The translations under genes were made by a program, and so were the position numbers. The notes under the pieces were generated by a model, which was not told the origin of the DNA, ran no database searches, and saw only the letters and a list, made by a program, of their open reading frames with translations. 64,000 nt of DNA from positions 1-64,000 of the forward strand of contig SEEL01000004.1 of assembly GCA_004144345.1 (NCBI GenBank), in the 5' to 3' direction. Every line of letters starts with the position of its first letter. Position 1 is the first letter of the stretch. This DNA is from Hyphomicrobiales bacterium. Lineage in GTDB: Bacteria; Pseudomonadota; Alphaproteobacteria; Rhizobiales; Devosiaceae. Shown one piece after another: positions 41,075-50,166 of the stretch.

Positions 41075-43372
41075 CTACCCCGCGCAGGAACCGACCGGCT
41101 GGCGTTCGTCGGTGGGGGTGATGTCGCGGGCGGGGGTGTCGTTGGTGGCTTCGAGCACTTCGAGCGGGACCATGACGACGGCGCCGCGGGGTTGCTTGCT
41201 GTCGCGGCTGGCGACGGCGGCCGGGCCGCGGGTGGGTTCGCCCGCGCCCAGATCGGCGAGCATGCCGACGAGGCTGGTGTCTTCGGCGCCACGGGTGCGG
41301 ACGACAATGCCGCGCTGCGTCAGGAAGCTGAGGTCGGTGATGTCCTTGCCGCTCTCATTGACCACGGCGACGATGCGCTCGGTGCCGCGGTCGGTCTCGT
41401 TGAGATCGGCCATCGGCTGGAACAGCTTGTCGCCATTGGCGAGATGCGCCTGGCAGAGCAGGGTAATGCCGTAATCGTGGTCGATATAGAGGACGTTGAG
41501 ATCGACCGCCTTGCCCGAGCTGTTGGCGAAATCGACATAGAGGCGATCATCGGGGCGCACGATCGGCGTGGCTTCCGGCGCAAGGGCCTCGAGCGTTTCG
41601 GCGCCAGCCTTCTGCACGGCGAAGCTCAGCTTGAAATCCTTGGGCTTGAAGCTGTTGGCCTGGCTGAGACGCGACAGGCCCGTGGCGCGGAAGATGGTGA
41701 CGAGGTTCTGCGACAGGGTCGAGGCGAAATCTCCCGCATCGCTGTCGCCGATATCCATCGCTGCCGAGCGCTTCTGCGGCTTCAGTGAAATCTCGCCGCT
41801 GGTGGGCAGCAGCCAGAGCACCGGCGTCGCGTCGAGATCGGCCGGGGCATCGGTGGCGACGAGGCCGGCGTCGCGGTCGGCGCTGGCTTCGAGTTCGGCG
41901 ACCTGGACTTCGGAGAACACTGCGAGGCGTACATCGGCGGCCTCGCCAGCTTCGACGATCTTGAGGCGCAGCGGCTTGTCGTCATTGGCGAGGATGGCGT
42001 CGAGCGCGGCGTTGATCTCGGCGAGCTGCGCCGGATCGCCATTCGGGTCGGGCTTGGCGACGGTGAGCTCGAAAGGGAAGCTCTGTTCGATGAGGCGCAC
42101 ATAGGCGCCGGCCGGCACCGCGTCGAGCGCCATGGCCTCGGGGAAGGCATCGCTGGTCGAGCCGGCGAGCTTCGAGCGCAATTGGTCATTGCTCGCGACT
42201 TCGACGATGCCCAGCGCTTCCTCGTCGGCCGCGGCGGGCGTCGGCAGGACGAGGAGCTTGGTGCCGCGATCGAGGCCATGCAGCTGGCCGGCCGAAATGG
42301 TGAGCGATTTGTCGGTGCCGACAACGGTCGGCCATTGCGCGACATTGACGGAGTCTTCGCTGCCGAAGACCGGCGCATCGAGCTGGCCTTCGAACAGCGG
42401 CGTCGGCTTCAGCATATTGCCGGCGGCGTAGCCCGACAGCACCGACTGGGCCAGCTGGCGGTAGGTCATGTTGGGGTTCTTGGCGAGCGCCGAAAAGATC
42501 GTGTGGGTGAACACGCCATAGTTCTGCTTGACCACGCTGCCGTCCTCGAGCGTGACCTCATAGGGCTTTTCGGGCGTCGTCTCGGTGGATTGCGCGGCAA
42601 AGAAGGCGACGAGCCCGCCTTCATTCTCGCTGGCCGGTTCGGCGAACACCTCGGCGGCGAGCGGCGCGGCGCGCTCGGCCGTCTCTGCTGCAGCCTCTTC
42701 AAACGCGGCAGGGTCGATGCCCAGATCCGCCGGCTTGATTTCGCGCATCACGAAGCCATCGCCGTCTTCGCCCGGGGCGCCGCGCGTAATGGTGCCGGAA
42801 TGGCAGGAATCGAACACCAGCCAGACAAAGGCGCCGGCCTTGCGGATGGCCTTGAAGGCTTCGGCGAACTGATTGTCGGTGATGACATTGGGCATGTATT
42901 TCGGATTGTCGGACGGCGCCATCATGGTGTCTGCGGCGAGGAAGATCTCGTCCTTGCCGTCCTGCTCGAGTGCGTCCTCGAGGGCCGGCTGGTAGGAGCC
43001 GTGGCCGGAGAATTGCAGGAACACGAAATCGCCGGGCTGGGCTTTGGCGGCGATGGCCGCGAGCTGGCCGAGGATGTTGTCATGGGTCGCGAGTTCGAGC
43101 CCTTCGCCGGAGCCGAGCGTGACGACGTTTTCCGCCTTGAACGGCACGGGCGCGCTGGTGAGGAGATAGTCGCGCACCAGCGTCGCGTCGTTCTTGGGGC
43201 CCTTCAGCCAGTATTTCTCAGCCAGATTGGGGTAGTCACTGACGGCGGCGATGAGCGCGTAATTTTCGCGCGCCTCGGCCGGTGCGGCGACCAGCGCGCC
43301 GATGAAGCAGATTGGCGCCAGAGCGAGCATGGCGACGAGGCGCCGGGACAGGCGAGAACGAGTGCCGATCAT
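41075..43372 (-). CDS. Secreted caspase-like (C14, metacaspase-type) peptidase
   Basis: This 765-residue protein has an N-terminal signal sequence (LVAMLALAPICFIGALVAAPAEA), then a caspase p20-like domain at residues 37-300 with catalytic His124 in LQFSGHGSY and Cys190 in VFDSCHSGT, both intact. The C-terminal 450 residues are beta-rich with a DUF4384-like surface (VDFANSSGKAVDLNVLYIDHDYGITLL). Exported bacterial caspase homologues are linked to stress or programmed death, and their substrates are mostly unknown. It is upstream of the secreted Cys-rich and VWA genes on the same strand. Confidence 0.88.
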   Translation of the reverse strand: MIGTRSRLSRRLVAMLALAPICFIGALVAAPAEARENYALIAAVSDYPNLAEKYWLKGPKNDATLVRDYLLTSAPVPFKAENVVTLGSGEGLELATHDNILGQLAAIAAKAQPGDFVFLQFSGHGSYQPALEDALEQDGKDEIFLAADTMMAPSDNPKYMPNVITDNQFAEAFKAIRKAGAFVWLVFDSCHSGTITRGAPGEDGDGFVMREIKPADLGIDPAAFEEAAAETAERAAPLAAEVFAEPASENEGGLVAFFAAQSTETTPEKPYEVTLEDGSVVKQNYGVFTHTIFSALAKNPNMTYRQLAQSVLSGYAAGNMLKPTPLFEGQLDAPVFGSEDSVNVAQWPTVVGTDKSLTISAGQLHGLDRGTKLLVLPTPAAADEEALGIVEVASNDQLRSKLAGSTSDAFPEAMALDAVPAGAYVRLIEQSFPFELTVAKPDPNGDPAQLAEINAALDAILANDDKPLRLKIVEAGEAADVRLAVFSEVQVAELEASADRDAGLVATDAPADLDATPVLWLLPTSGEISLKPQKRSAAMDIGDSDAGDFASTLSQNLVTIFRATGLSRLSQANSFKPKDFKLSFAVQKAGAETLEALAPEATPIVRPDDRLYVDFANSSGKAVDLNVLYIDHDYGITLLCQAHLANGDKLFQPMADLNETDRGTERIVAVVNESGKDITDLSFLTQRGIVVRTRGAEDTSLVGMLADLGAGEPTRGPAAVASRDSKQPRGAVVMVPLEVLEATNDTPARDITPTDERQPVGSCAG

Positions 43373-43560
43373 CGGCTTCCCCCAAGAAACACGTTGCTTT
43401 CAGCTGTTAGACGAATGGACTATGGCTGCTTGGTGGCGGAACGCAAGCGGCGGCAAGGTCATTTGGAGCAACGGCTTAACCGCCCTTAATGCTGTGCGAC
43501 GGAAGCCCTTGCCGGGACTTGCCCGACTTGACTAGTGTCCCGCCCAATCAAGACTGGAGA

Positions 43561-44994
43561 ATGCACTTGGCCGCGCCGATTGTTCCCGTGATCCTTGCCG
43601 GCGGGCAGGGGACCAGGCTGTGGCCGCTGTCGCGCTCGGCGCGCCCGAAACAGTTCCTGCCGCTGACCGGCAGTCTGAGCCTGTTCCAGGAGACGCTGAA
43701 GCGCGTCGCCGATGCCTCGCGCTACGGCGCGCCCGTGATCATCACCAATGCCGAGTACCGCTTCATCGTGGCCGAGCAGGCGCAGGAGATCGGCATCGAG
43801 CTCGCCGGCGTGCTGCTCGAGCCGGTGGCGCGCAACACCACCGCGGCGATCGCCGCGGGCGCGGTGTTTGCCGGACAGCAGGGCGGCGCCGACACGGTGA
43901 TCCATGTACTGGCCTCCGACGCGGCGATCGATGCCGACGCCAATTACTGGCAGTCGGTCGATATCGCGGCCGAGGCGGCCCGCGACGGCAGGCTGGTGAC
44001 GTTCGGCATCACGCCGACGGCGCCCGAGACCGGCTATGGCTATATCGAAGCCGGCGCCGAGCGCGGCGACGGCACCCGCGAAGTGGCGCGCTTTGTCGAA
44101 AAGCCGGACGCGACGAAGGCTGCCGCGATGCTGGCGGCGGGCGGCTTCTACTGGAATTCGGGCATGTTCATGCTGGGCGTCGACGCCTTCCTCGACGAAT
44201 GCCGGGCGCTGTCGCCGGAGAGCTTCGAGGCGGCGCGCGGCGCCGTCGAAAAGGCCAAGACCGATCTCGATTTCATCCGGCTCGACGAAGCGAGCTTCGC
44301 CACCGCGCCGAATATCTCGGTGGACTACGCCATCTTCGAGAAATCGCAGCGCGTCGCCATGGTGCCCGTGACCTTCTTCTGGTCCGATCTGGGCAGCTGG
44401 GATGCGGTGTGGAAGGTGTCCAGCAAGGACGCGCAGCAGAACGCCGTTCTGGGCCAGGCGACGCTGAGCAATACCTCCAATTCGCTGGTCATGAGCGAGA
44501 AGGCGCATGTGGCGGTGGAAGGGCTCGACGATGTCGCGGTGATCGCCACCGAGGACGCGGTGTTCGTCGGCCGGCTGAGCGAGGCGCAGAAGGTCGGCCA
44601 GATCGTCAAGACCTTGCGCGCGGCGCCGGAGACGCAGGCCATCACCGAGATCCACCGCACGGCCTACCGGCCCTGGGGCGGCTATTCCTCGGTGCTCAAC
44701 GGCGCCCGCTTCCAGGTCAAGAAGCTGTTCGTGAAGCCGGGCAAGAAGCTGAGCCTGCAAAAGCACCACCATCGCGCCGAGCACTGGATTGTCGTGTCGG
44801 GCACCGCCGAGGTGACCATCGACGGCAAGGTGACGATGCTGAGCGAGAACGAGTCGATCTATCTGCCGCTGGGCTGCGTCCACCGCCTCGCCAATCCGGG
44901 CAAGATCCAGCTCGAGCTGATCGAAGTGCAGACCGGCTCCTATCTCGGCGAAGACGACATCATCCGCCTCGAAGACGAATTCGGCCGGGCGTAA
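43561..44994 (+). CDS. manC: Mannose-1-phosphate guanylyltransferase/mannose-6-phosphate isomerase
   Basis: This 477-residue bifunctional enzyme makes GDP-mannose for surface polysaccharide. The nucleotidyltransferase signature is LAGGQGTRLWPLSRSARPKQF, with FVEKPD and NSGMFMLGVDAFL in the core. The C-terminal cupin isomerase part begins at RPWGGYSSVL and has KKLSLQKHHHRAEHWIVVSG with three His and Glu ligands. ATG 43561 lies behind GGAGA; the open frame from 43489 has no conserved extension. It probably supplies the glycosyltransferases in the window. Confidence 0.95.
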   Translation: MHLAAPIVPVILAGGQGTRLWPLSRSARPKQFLPLTGSLSLFQETLKRVADASRYGAPVIITNAEYRFIVAEQAQEIGIELAGVLLEPVARNTTAAIAAGAVFAGQQGGADTVIHVLASDAAIDADANYWQSVDIAAEAARDGRLVTFGITPTAPETGYGYIEAGAERGDGTREVARFVEKPDATKAAAMLAAGGFYWNSGMFMLGVDAFLDECRALSPESFEAARGAVEKAKTDLDFIRLDEASFATAPNISVDYAIFEKSQRVAMVPVTFFWSDLGSWDAVWKVSSKDAQQNAVLGQATLSNTSNSLVMSEKAHVAVEGLDDVAVIATEDAVFVGRLSEAQKVGQIVKTLRAAPETQAITEIHRTAYRPWGGYSSVLNGARFQVKKLFVKPGKKLSLQKHHHRAEHWIVVSGTAEVTIDGKVTMLSENESIYLPLGCVHRLANPGKIQLELIEVQTGSYLGEDDIIRLEDEFGRA

Positions 44995-45063
44995 GGGCGC
45001 CGGAGGGCCGGATTTGCAGAGGGTTGGCGATTCTTTCGCCGACCCTGTTGACGACTGAGCATA

Positions 45064-45085
45064 GTGTGCTACATAACTAATACAC
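45064..45085. promoter_or_regulatory. Inverted-repeat operator upstream of the GntR/YtrA gene
   Basis: GTGTGCTA-CATAAC-TAATACAC is an imperfect inverted repeat 16 bases upstream of the regulator start, overlapping a possible promoter (TTGACG at 45048). YtrA-type regulators repress their own ABC-transporter operon through such GTGTA-type palindromes, so this is the likely autoregulatory site. Confidence 0.6.
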
Positions 45086-45101
45086 CAATACGGACGACCC
45101 C

Positions 45102-45455
45102 ATGACAAACTTCAACGAAACACAGCCGATCTTCGTCCAGATCCGCCAGAGGATTGCCGCCATGATCCTGAGTGAAACCGCCAAGGAGGGTGAAGCGCTG
45201 CCATCGGTACGCTCCATCGCCGCCGATCTCAGTGTGAACCCCCTGACCGTGACCCGCGCCTATGACGCGCTGGTCGATCTGGGTGTGGTCGAAAGCCGAC
45301 GCGGCATGGGCATGTTCGTGGCCACGGGCGGCCGCGACAAACTGCTCGTGCATGAACGCGAGACCTTCATGCGCGAGGAATGGCCGCGCATCCGCAGCCA
45401 GATCAAGGCGCTTGGCCTCGATCTCGACGCCCTGCTCAAGGACAGCCAGAAATGA
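45102..45455 (+). CDS. GntR-family regulator, YtrA subfamily
   Basis: This 117-residue protein has the GntR winged HTH (PIFVQIRQRIAAMILSETAKEGEALPSVRSIAADLSVNPLTVTRAYDAL across residues 9-58) with the short YtrA C-terminal tail of two helices instead of an effector domain. YtrA regulators usually head an ABC exporter operon induced by cell-wall stress. Its stop overlaps the ATPase start (ATGA). Confidence 0.92.
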   Translation: MTNFNETQPIFVQIRQRIAAMILSETAKEGEALPSVRSIAADLSVNPLTVTRAYDALVDLGVVESRRGMGMFVATGGRDKLLVHERETFMREEWPRIRSQIKALGLDLDALLKDSQK

Positions 45456-46318
45456 CCAACTCCATCGTCACCGTCCGCGGCCTGAAGAAGCAGTTCGGCC
45501 GCACCGAAATCCTGCACGGGCTCGATTTTGATATTCCGGCCGGCCGCATCTATGGGCTGATCGGCCACAATGGCGCCGGCAAGACCACGACGCTCAACGC
45601 CATGCTCGGCCTCACCTCCTACGAGGGCAGCGTGCAGGTGCTGGGCGAGGACCCGTACCAGCACCGGGCGCGGCTGATGAAGGATGTCGCCTTCATCTCC
45701 GACGTCGCCAGCCTGCCGCGGTTCCTCAAGGTCGGCGAACTGTTCCAGATGCTGTCGGACATCCATCCGAATTTCTCGCGCGAGAAGGCGCTGAAGTTCC
45801 TCGAGGGCACCGACGTCAAGCTTGGCGCGCTGATCGCCAATCTCAGCAAGGGCATGCTGGCGCAGTTGCACCTGGCCGTGGTGCTGGCGATCGACGCCAA
45901 GCTCCTGGTGCTGGACGAGCCGACGCTCGGCCTCGACATCACCTACCGCAAGCGCTTCTACCGCCGCATCCTCGAAGACTACATGACGGAAGAGCGGACG
46001 CTCCTGATCACCACCCACCAGGTGGACGAGATCGAGTTCATGCTGACCGACATCATGTTCATCCGCGATGGCAGCCTCGTGCTGCACATGCCGATGGACC
46101 AGGTGCCCGAGCGCTTCATCCAGCTGGTGGCGCAGCCCGACAAGGCCGAAGCCGCCCGTGCCCTCAAGCCGGTGTTCGCCGAGACGCGCTTCGGCCAGAC
46201 CGTGATGGTCTTCGACAACGCCGACCGGGCGCAGCTCGAAGCGCTCGGTACGCTCAGCACCCCAACCCTGTCTGACCTTTTCGTCGCGCTGATGAGCCGC
46301 GACACCGGAGTCAACTGA
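45452..46318 (+). CDS. ABC transporter ATP-binding protein
   Basis: This 288-residue ATPase starts at ATG 45452, coupled to the regulator. It has Walker A GHNGAGKTTT, a degenerate signature NLSKGMLAQLHLA, Walker B KLLVLDEPTLGLD and switch His in ITTHQVDEIEF. The sequence order and the C-terminal tail match YtrB-type exporter ATPases. It works with the permease that starts on its last base (TGATG). The substrate is unknown, possibly a peptide antibiotic or lipid. Confidence 0.92.
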   Translation: MTNSIVTVRGLKKQFGRTEILHGLDFDIPAGRIYGLIGHNGAGKTTTLNAMLGLTSYEGSVQVLGEDPYQHRARLMKDVAFISDVASLPRFLKVGELFQMLSDIHPNFSREKALKFLEGTDVKLGALIANLSKGMLAQLHLAVVLAIDAKLLVLDEPTLGLDITYRKRFYRRILEDYMTEERTLLITTHQVDEIEFMLTDIMFIRDGSLVLHMPMDQVPERFIQLVAQPDKAEAARALKPVFAETRFGQTVMVFDNADRAQLEALGTLSTPTLSDLFVALMSRDTGVN

Positions 46319-47205
46319 TGCACACTCTCAGATCGTGGCGGGCGCTGTTCGTCCGCGAATATCTCGAGCACCGCATAGCGTTCCTGTGGTTCCCGCTGGG
46401 GATCGTGGCGCTCTTGGCGCTCTCCATCATCGCCGCCTTCGGCTTCCAGCGCATCCGGGTCGAGCCGTTCTTTCTGCCCGAGGCCATGAAGGTCTATGAG
46501 GTCGGCTATCTGGCGCTGCTCGGCTTCTGGCTGGCCTACCTGGCCATCGCGCTGTTCTTCTACTTCGGCGATGCGTTCAACGCCGACCGGCGGAACAATG
46601 CGATGTTCTTCTGGAAGTCGATGCCGGTGACGGATCTGAAGATCCTCGCCAGCAAGTTCCTGAGCGGCTGGACAGTGTTCCCGCTGGTGATCTTCGTGAT
46701 CGCCATGGTCACGGGACTGATGTTCTACGTCGCGGTAACGGCTGCCGCCTGGGTGCTGCCGGGCTTTGGCCTGCTGAACCCGATGACCGCGCTGGGCGCC
46801 TTCGTCCAGATCACGCTGTTCGGGCTCATCTACTATGCGCTGACGCTGCTCTGGTATGCGCCGTTCTTCGCCTGGGTGGGTGGCCTGAGCTCGGTGTTCG
46901 GCCGCTGGAGCCTGCCGCTGGCCTTCGTGATCCCGGGCCTCTTGGCAGTGATCGAGAACATCTCGTTCTTCGGCTCGGGCCCGGTGGGCGGCTATGTCGC
47001 CCAATATCTGGGCTATCGCGCGCAGTTCGGCCTCTCGGACGCCGACTACACGCTGATGGTGATGAACAGTCTGCCGTTCGATGCCGGCCTGTTCACCAGC
47101 CGGGTACTGGCCAGTGTCGACTGGACCCAGATGGCGATCGGCCTCGTCTTCTCGGGCGCCGTGATCTGGCTGGCCAGCGAATACCGCCGCCGCCGCATCG
47201 TTTGA
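46318..47205 (+). CDS. ABC-2 type permease
   Basis: This 295-residue integral membrane protein has six hydrophobic segments (for example IAFLWFPLGIVALLALSIIAAFGF, VGYLALLGFWLAYLAIALFFYFG split at residue boundaries, and MAIGLVFSGAVIWLAS at the end) and the cytosolic NADRRNNAMFFWKSMPVTDLKIL loop typical of ABC-2 exporters. It is the membrane partner of the preceding ATPase; the three genes GntR-ATPase-permease overlap and form one operon. Confidence 0.9.
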   Translation: MHTLRSWRALFVREYLEHRIAFLWFPLGIVALLALSIIAAFGFQRIRVEPFFLPEAMKVYEVGYLALLGFWLAYLAIALFFYFGDAFNADRRNNAMFFWKSMPVTDLKILASKFLSGWTVFPLVIFVIAMVTGLMFYVAVTAAAWVLPGFGLLNPMTALGAFVQITLFGLIYYALTLLWYAPFFAWVGGLSSVFGRWSLPLAFVIPGLLAVIENISFFGSGPVGGYVAQYLGYRAQFGLSDADYTLMVMNSLPFDAGLFTSRVLASVDWTQMAIGLVFSGAVIWLASEYRRRRIV

Positions 47206-47308
47206 TGCGGATTCGCGAACGAAGCCTCCGCTTCTACTGAACCTCCCGGCATGGCCCAAGCGGCCATGCCGGACTATATGAGGGTCAGTCCAATTGATGG
47301 AGGCGAAG

Positions 47309-48232
47309 ATGATCTTCCCCGTCGAATCCCAATCGAGCGTTCGCACCAAGCCGGCGCTGCCGCTGACCACCAAACTGGGTCCGGTCCACATTGCCGTCAC
47401 CGAGCGCGACAAGGCGCTGGCGATCTGGCGTGACGTGGTCGGTCTCGAACTGATTGCCGAAGCGGGCAATGAACTGACGCTGGGCGTCGGCAAGACGCCG
47501 CTGATCGTGCTCGAAACGGGCGCCGTGCGTCCCGTCGTGCAGCGCACCACCGGGCTTTATCACGTGGCAATCCACGTGCCTAAGCGCACCGACATGGCGC
47601 AGCTCGCCATCCGGGCGCTGCAGCGCAATGTGCGGATCGCCCCGACCGATCACCTGGTCTCCGAAGCCATTTACCTGTGGGACTTCGACGGCAACGGCAT
47701 CGAGATCACCTTCGAGACGCCCTGGCGCGGCACGCTTGGCGACCCGGAGTCCGGCAATTACGCGACGACCACCGAAGGCAAGCAGCATTCGGGTCGCGAG
47801 CCGATCGATCTGCAGCAGATGGTGAGCGAGCTCGGGCCGAACCCGGTGCTGGAAGCGACGATGCCCAAGGGCACGCGCATCGGCCACGTGCATGTGCACG
47901 TGAACGATCTGCACCAGGCGATGGACTTCTACCGCGACGGCATCGGCTTTGGCGGCCTGTTCATCATCAAATCGTTCGGCATGGGCGACGTCGGGCTCGA
48001 CTACACGCCCCATACGGTCGCGTTCAACATCTGGTCCGGCCCCAACGCCACCCAGGCGCCCGCCGGCTCGGCCGGGCTGCGCTGGTTCACCATCGTGGTG
48101 CCGGACGAACAGACGCTGGACGATGTACGGGCCCGGCTGACGGCGCATCACTTCGCCTTCGAGGAAGCCGGCGGCGGCATCGAGGCGCGCGACCCGTCGG
48201 GCAACCTCGTCAAGATCGTCATCGCAAAATAG
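47309..48232 (+). CDS. VOC-family protein, catechol-2,3-dioxygenase-like
   Basis: This 307-residue protein starts at ATG 47309 with GGAGG five bases upstream. Two VOC (glyoxalase/extradiol) modules are visible. Module 1 is at about residues 20-130 (GPVHIAVTERDKALAIW, TGLYHVAIHVP). Module 2 is at about residues 185-300 (RIGHVHVHVNDLHQAMDFYRDGIGF, EARDPSGNLVKIVI). The His, His and Glu metal ligands of the second module are present, so a metal-dependent extradiol dioxygenase like B. subtilis CatE is plausible. It has no aromatic-degradation neighbours. Confidence 0.85.
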   Translation: MIFPVESQSSVRTKPALPLTTKLGPVHIAVTERDKALAIWRDVVGLELIAEAGNELTLGVGKTPLIVLETGAVRPVVQRTTGLYHVAIHVPKRTDMAQLAIRALQRNVRIAPTDHLVSEAIYLWDFDGNGIEITFETPWRGTLGDPESGNYATTTEGKQHSGREPIDLQQMVSELGPNPVLEATMPKGTRIGHVHVHVNDLHQAMDFYRDGIGFGGLFIIKSFGMGDVGLDYTPHTVAFNIWSGPNATQAPAGSAGLRWFTIVVPDEQTLDDVRARLTAHHFAFEEAGGGIEARDPSGNLVKIVIAK

Positions 48233-48292
48233 ACTTTCGACGGCTTTCCCCTCGCGGCGGCGATCTCTATGGTCGCCGCCGCGGAGGATTCC

Positions 48293-49291
48293 ATGCGCGC
48301 TATTTCCTGCTCCGAACCGGGCAAACTCACCATCGTCGATATCGCCAGGCCGGAACTGCAGCCTGGCTGGGTGCGTGTCGGCATCCGCCACATCGGCATT
48401 TGCGGCACCGACTACCACATCTTCGAGGGCACCCACCCGTTCCTCCAATATCCGCGCATCATGGGGCATGAATTGTCCGGCGTGGTGCTCGACGCCAATG
48501 GCAGCGACCTGACCGATGGCGCACCGGTGGTCATCAACCCCTATCTCAATTGCGGGCATTGCCCGGCCTGCCTCGAAGGCAAGGCCAATTGCTGCGAGAC
48601 GCTGTCGGTGCTTGGCGTCCATGGCGACGGCGGCATGACCGAAGAGATCGTGATGCCGGCGGGCAATCTCTATCCGGCCGAGGGCATCACACTGGCGCAG
48701 GCCGCGATGGTGGAGTTCCTCGCAATTGGCGCCCATGCCGTGCGCCGCAGCGAGATCAAGCCGGGCTGGCGCGTGCTGGTAGTCGGCGGCGGGCCGATCG
48801 GGCTCGGCGCGGCGTTCTTCGCCAAGATCGCCGGTGGCGACGTCACCATTGTCGACGCCGCGGCAGACAAGGTTGAACTCAGCAAGCAGATGGGCTTCGG
48901 TGCGTTCGGCGTCAGTGAACTAGAAAGCGACGCCTTCGCCGCCATCAAGCGCAGTGGCTTCGACGCCGTGCTCGATGCGACGGGCTCGATCCGCGTGATG
49001 AACGCCTCGCTGTTCCATGTGCGCAATGGCGGCAATTACACGCTGGTGGGCGTGATCAAGGGCGATCTGGTCTGGCCCGATGCCGAAGTGCACCGGCGCG
49101 AGCTCACCATCCGCGCCTCGCGCAATGCGACGCGCGAGGATTTCGACCATGTGATGGACTCGATCCGCCGCGGCTTCGTGCCGACGGACAAGCTCACGAC
49201 GCACGCCATGAGCTTCGACGAGGTGCTGACCGAACTGCCGCGCCTCACCCACGAGCGCGACGGGCTGATCAAGGCGATCATCAGCCTCTAG
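48293..49291 (+). CDS. Zinc-dependent alcohol (sorbitol-type) dehydrogenase family protein
   Basis: This 332-residue medium-chain dehydrogenase starts at ATG 48293 behind GGAGG. The catalytic zinc region is HIGICGTDYHIFEG with GHELSG, the structural zinc loop is NCGHCPACLEGKANCC (four Cys) and the Rossmann motif is VVGGGPIGLGAAFFAK. Family members oxidise sugar alcohols or threonine; the substrate is not predictable. Confidence 0.9.
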   Translation: MRAISCSEPGKLTIVDIARPELQPGWVRVGIRHIGICGTDYHIFEGTHPFLQYPRIMGHELSGVVLDANGSDLTDGAPVVINPYLNCGHCPACLEGKANCCETLSVLGVHGDGGMTEEIVMPAGNLYPAEGITLAQAAMVEFLAIGAHAVRRSEIKPGWRVLVVGGGPIGLGAAFFAKIAGGDVTIVDAAADKVELSKQMGFGAFGVSELESDAFAAIKRSGFDAVLDATGSIRVMNASLFHVRNGGNYTLVGVIKGDLVWPDAEVHRRELTIRASRNATREDFDHVMDSIRRGFVPTDKLTTHAMSFDEVLTELPRLTHERDGLIKAIISL

Positions 49292-49302
49292 GGCCGCTGC
49301 CC

Positions 49303-49521
49303 TCAGAGGTCGATGTTCTTGGGCAGAGCGAGGGCCGGGGTGATGTCGCGCGCCTCCTCGGCGCCGAGCAGCCGCAGTACCACATCGACGCTTTCCTTGA
49401 CCGTGTAATTGATCGCGGTCGTCTGGATGGCCGTATCCTTCATGCCCTTCTTGACCGAGACGACATAGGCCGGGTTGATGAACACGGGATGGTCGTCGGT
49501 AGTGAACTTCACGAGCTTCAT
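49303..49521 (-). CDS. Small FlbD-like conserved protein
   Basis: This 72-residue protein has the FlbD-type pattern: MKLVKFTTDDHPVFINPAYVVSVKKG, then TTAINYTVKESVDVVLRLLG. The strand-turn-strand plus helix layout matches the FlbD family of short flagellar-operon proteins, but no motility gene is nearby. Similar stand-alone proteins of unknown role are common. It is divergent from DUF924. Confidence 0.65.
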   Translation of the reverse strand: MKLVKFTTDDHPVFINPAYVVSVKKGMKDTAIQTTAINYTVKESVDVVLRLLGAEEARDITPALALPKNIDL

Positions 49522-49574
49522 GGCTGGGATCTCCGTCCGATGACTCCTGCGCGAAATGCGTTAACATCGCCCCC

Positions 49575-50117
49575 ATGAAGACAGCTGCCGATATTTTGAA
49601 GTTCTGGTTCGAGGATCACGGTCCGGAGGACTGGTTCGCCGCCAAGCCCGAATTCGACGCCCTGATCGTCGCCGAGTTCAGCGAAACGCACGCCGCCCTG
49701 GCGCGCGGCGAGGGCTGGCGCTGGCGCAGCAATCCGCCGGGGCGGCTGGCCGAAATCATCGTGCTGGACCAGTTCTCGCGCCAGATCTACCGCGGCGAGG
49801 GCAGGGCCTTCGCCTGTGACCCGATGGCGCTGGTGCTGGCGCAGGAGGCGGTGGCAGGCGGCCACCACAATTTCCTGCCGCCGCCGCAGCGCATGTTCCT
49901 GCTGCTGCCCTATGGCCACGCGGAATCGGCCGAGGTGCAGGCCGAGTCCATCCGCCTGAACATGTCGTTTGCCAGCGACGAGATGATGAAGCACGTGCGC
50001 GGCCACGCCGAATGTATCGCGCGCTTCGGCCGCTTCCCCAAGCGCAACGCCGCGCTGGGCCGCCCGTCGACCCCGGTGGAAGCCGAGTACATCGCCAGCC
50101 GCGACGGCATGTACTAG
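49575..50117 (+). CDS. DUF924 family protein
   Basis: This 180-residue all-helical protein has ILKFWFEDHGPEDWFAAKPEFD, IIVLDQFSRQIYRGEGRAFACDPMAL, RMFLLLPYGHAESAEVQ and the C-terminal RFPKRNAALGRPSTPVEAEYI, the hallmarks of DUF924 (TPR-like fold). The function is unknown. A ribosome site is not strong. Confidence 0.92.
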   Translation: MKTAADILKFWFEDHGPEDWFAAKPEFDALIVAEFSETHAALARGEGWRWRSNPPGRLAEIIVLDQFSRQIYRGEGRAFACDPMALVLAQEAVAGGHHNFLPPPQRMFLLLPYGHAESAEVQAESIRLNMSFASDEMMKHVRGHAECIARFGRFPKRNAALGRPSTPVEAEYIASRDGMY

Positions 50118-50166
50118 CGGAACCGCGCCGCACCCCGCGCATTCGTCTCCGGCAAGGAGACGTGAC

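Noticed and set aside
43476-43489. TTAA-N6-TTAA upstream of manC
   Set aside because: It looks like a CtrA site but the spacer is 6 rather than 7 bases, so I do not call it.
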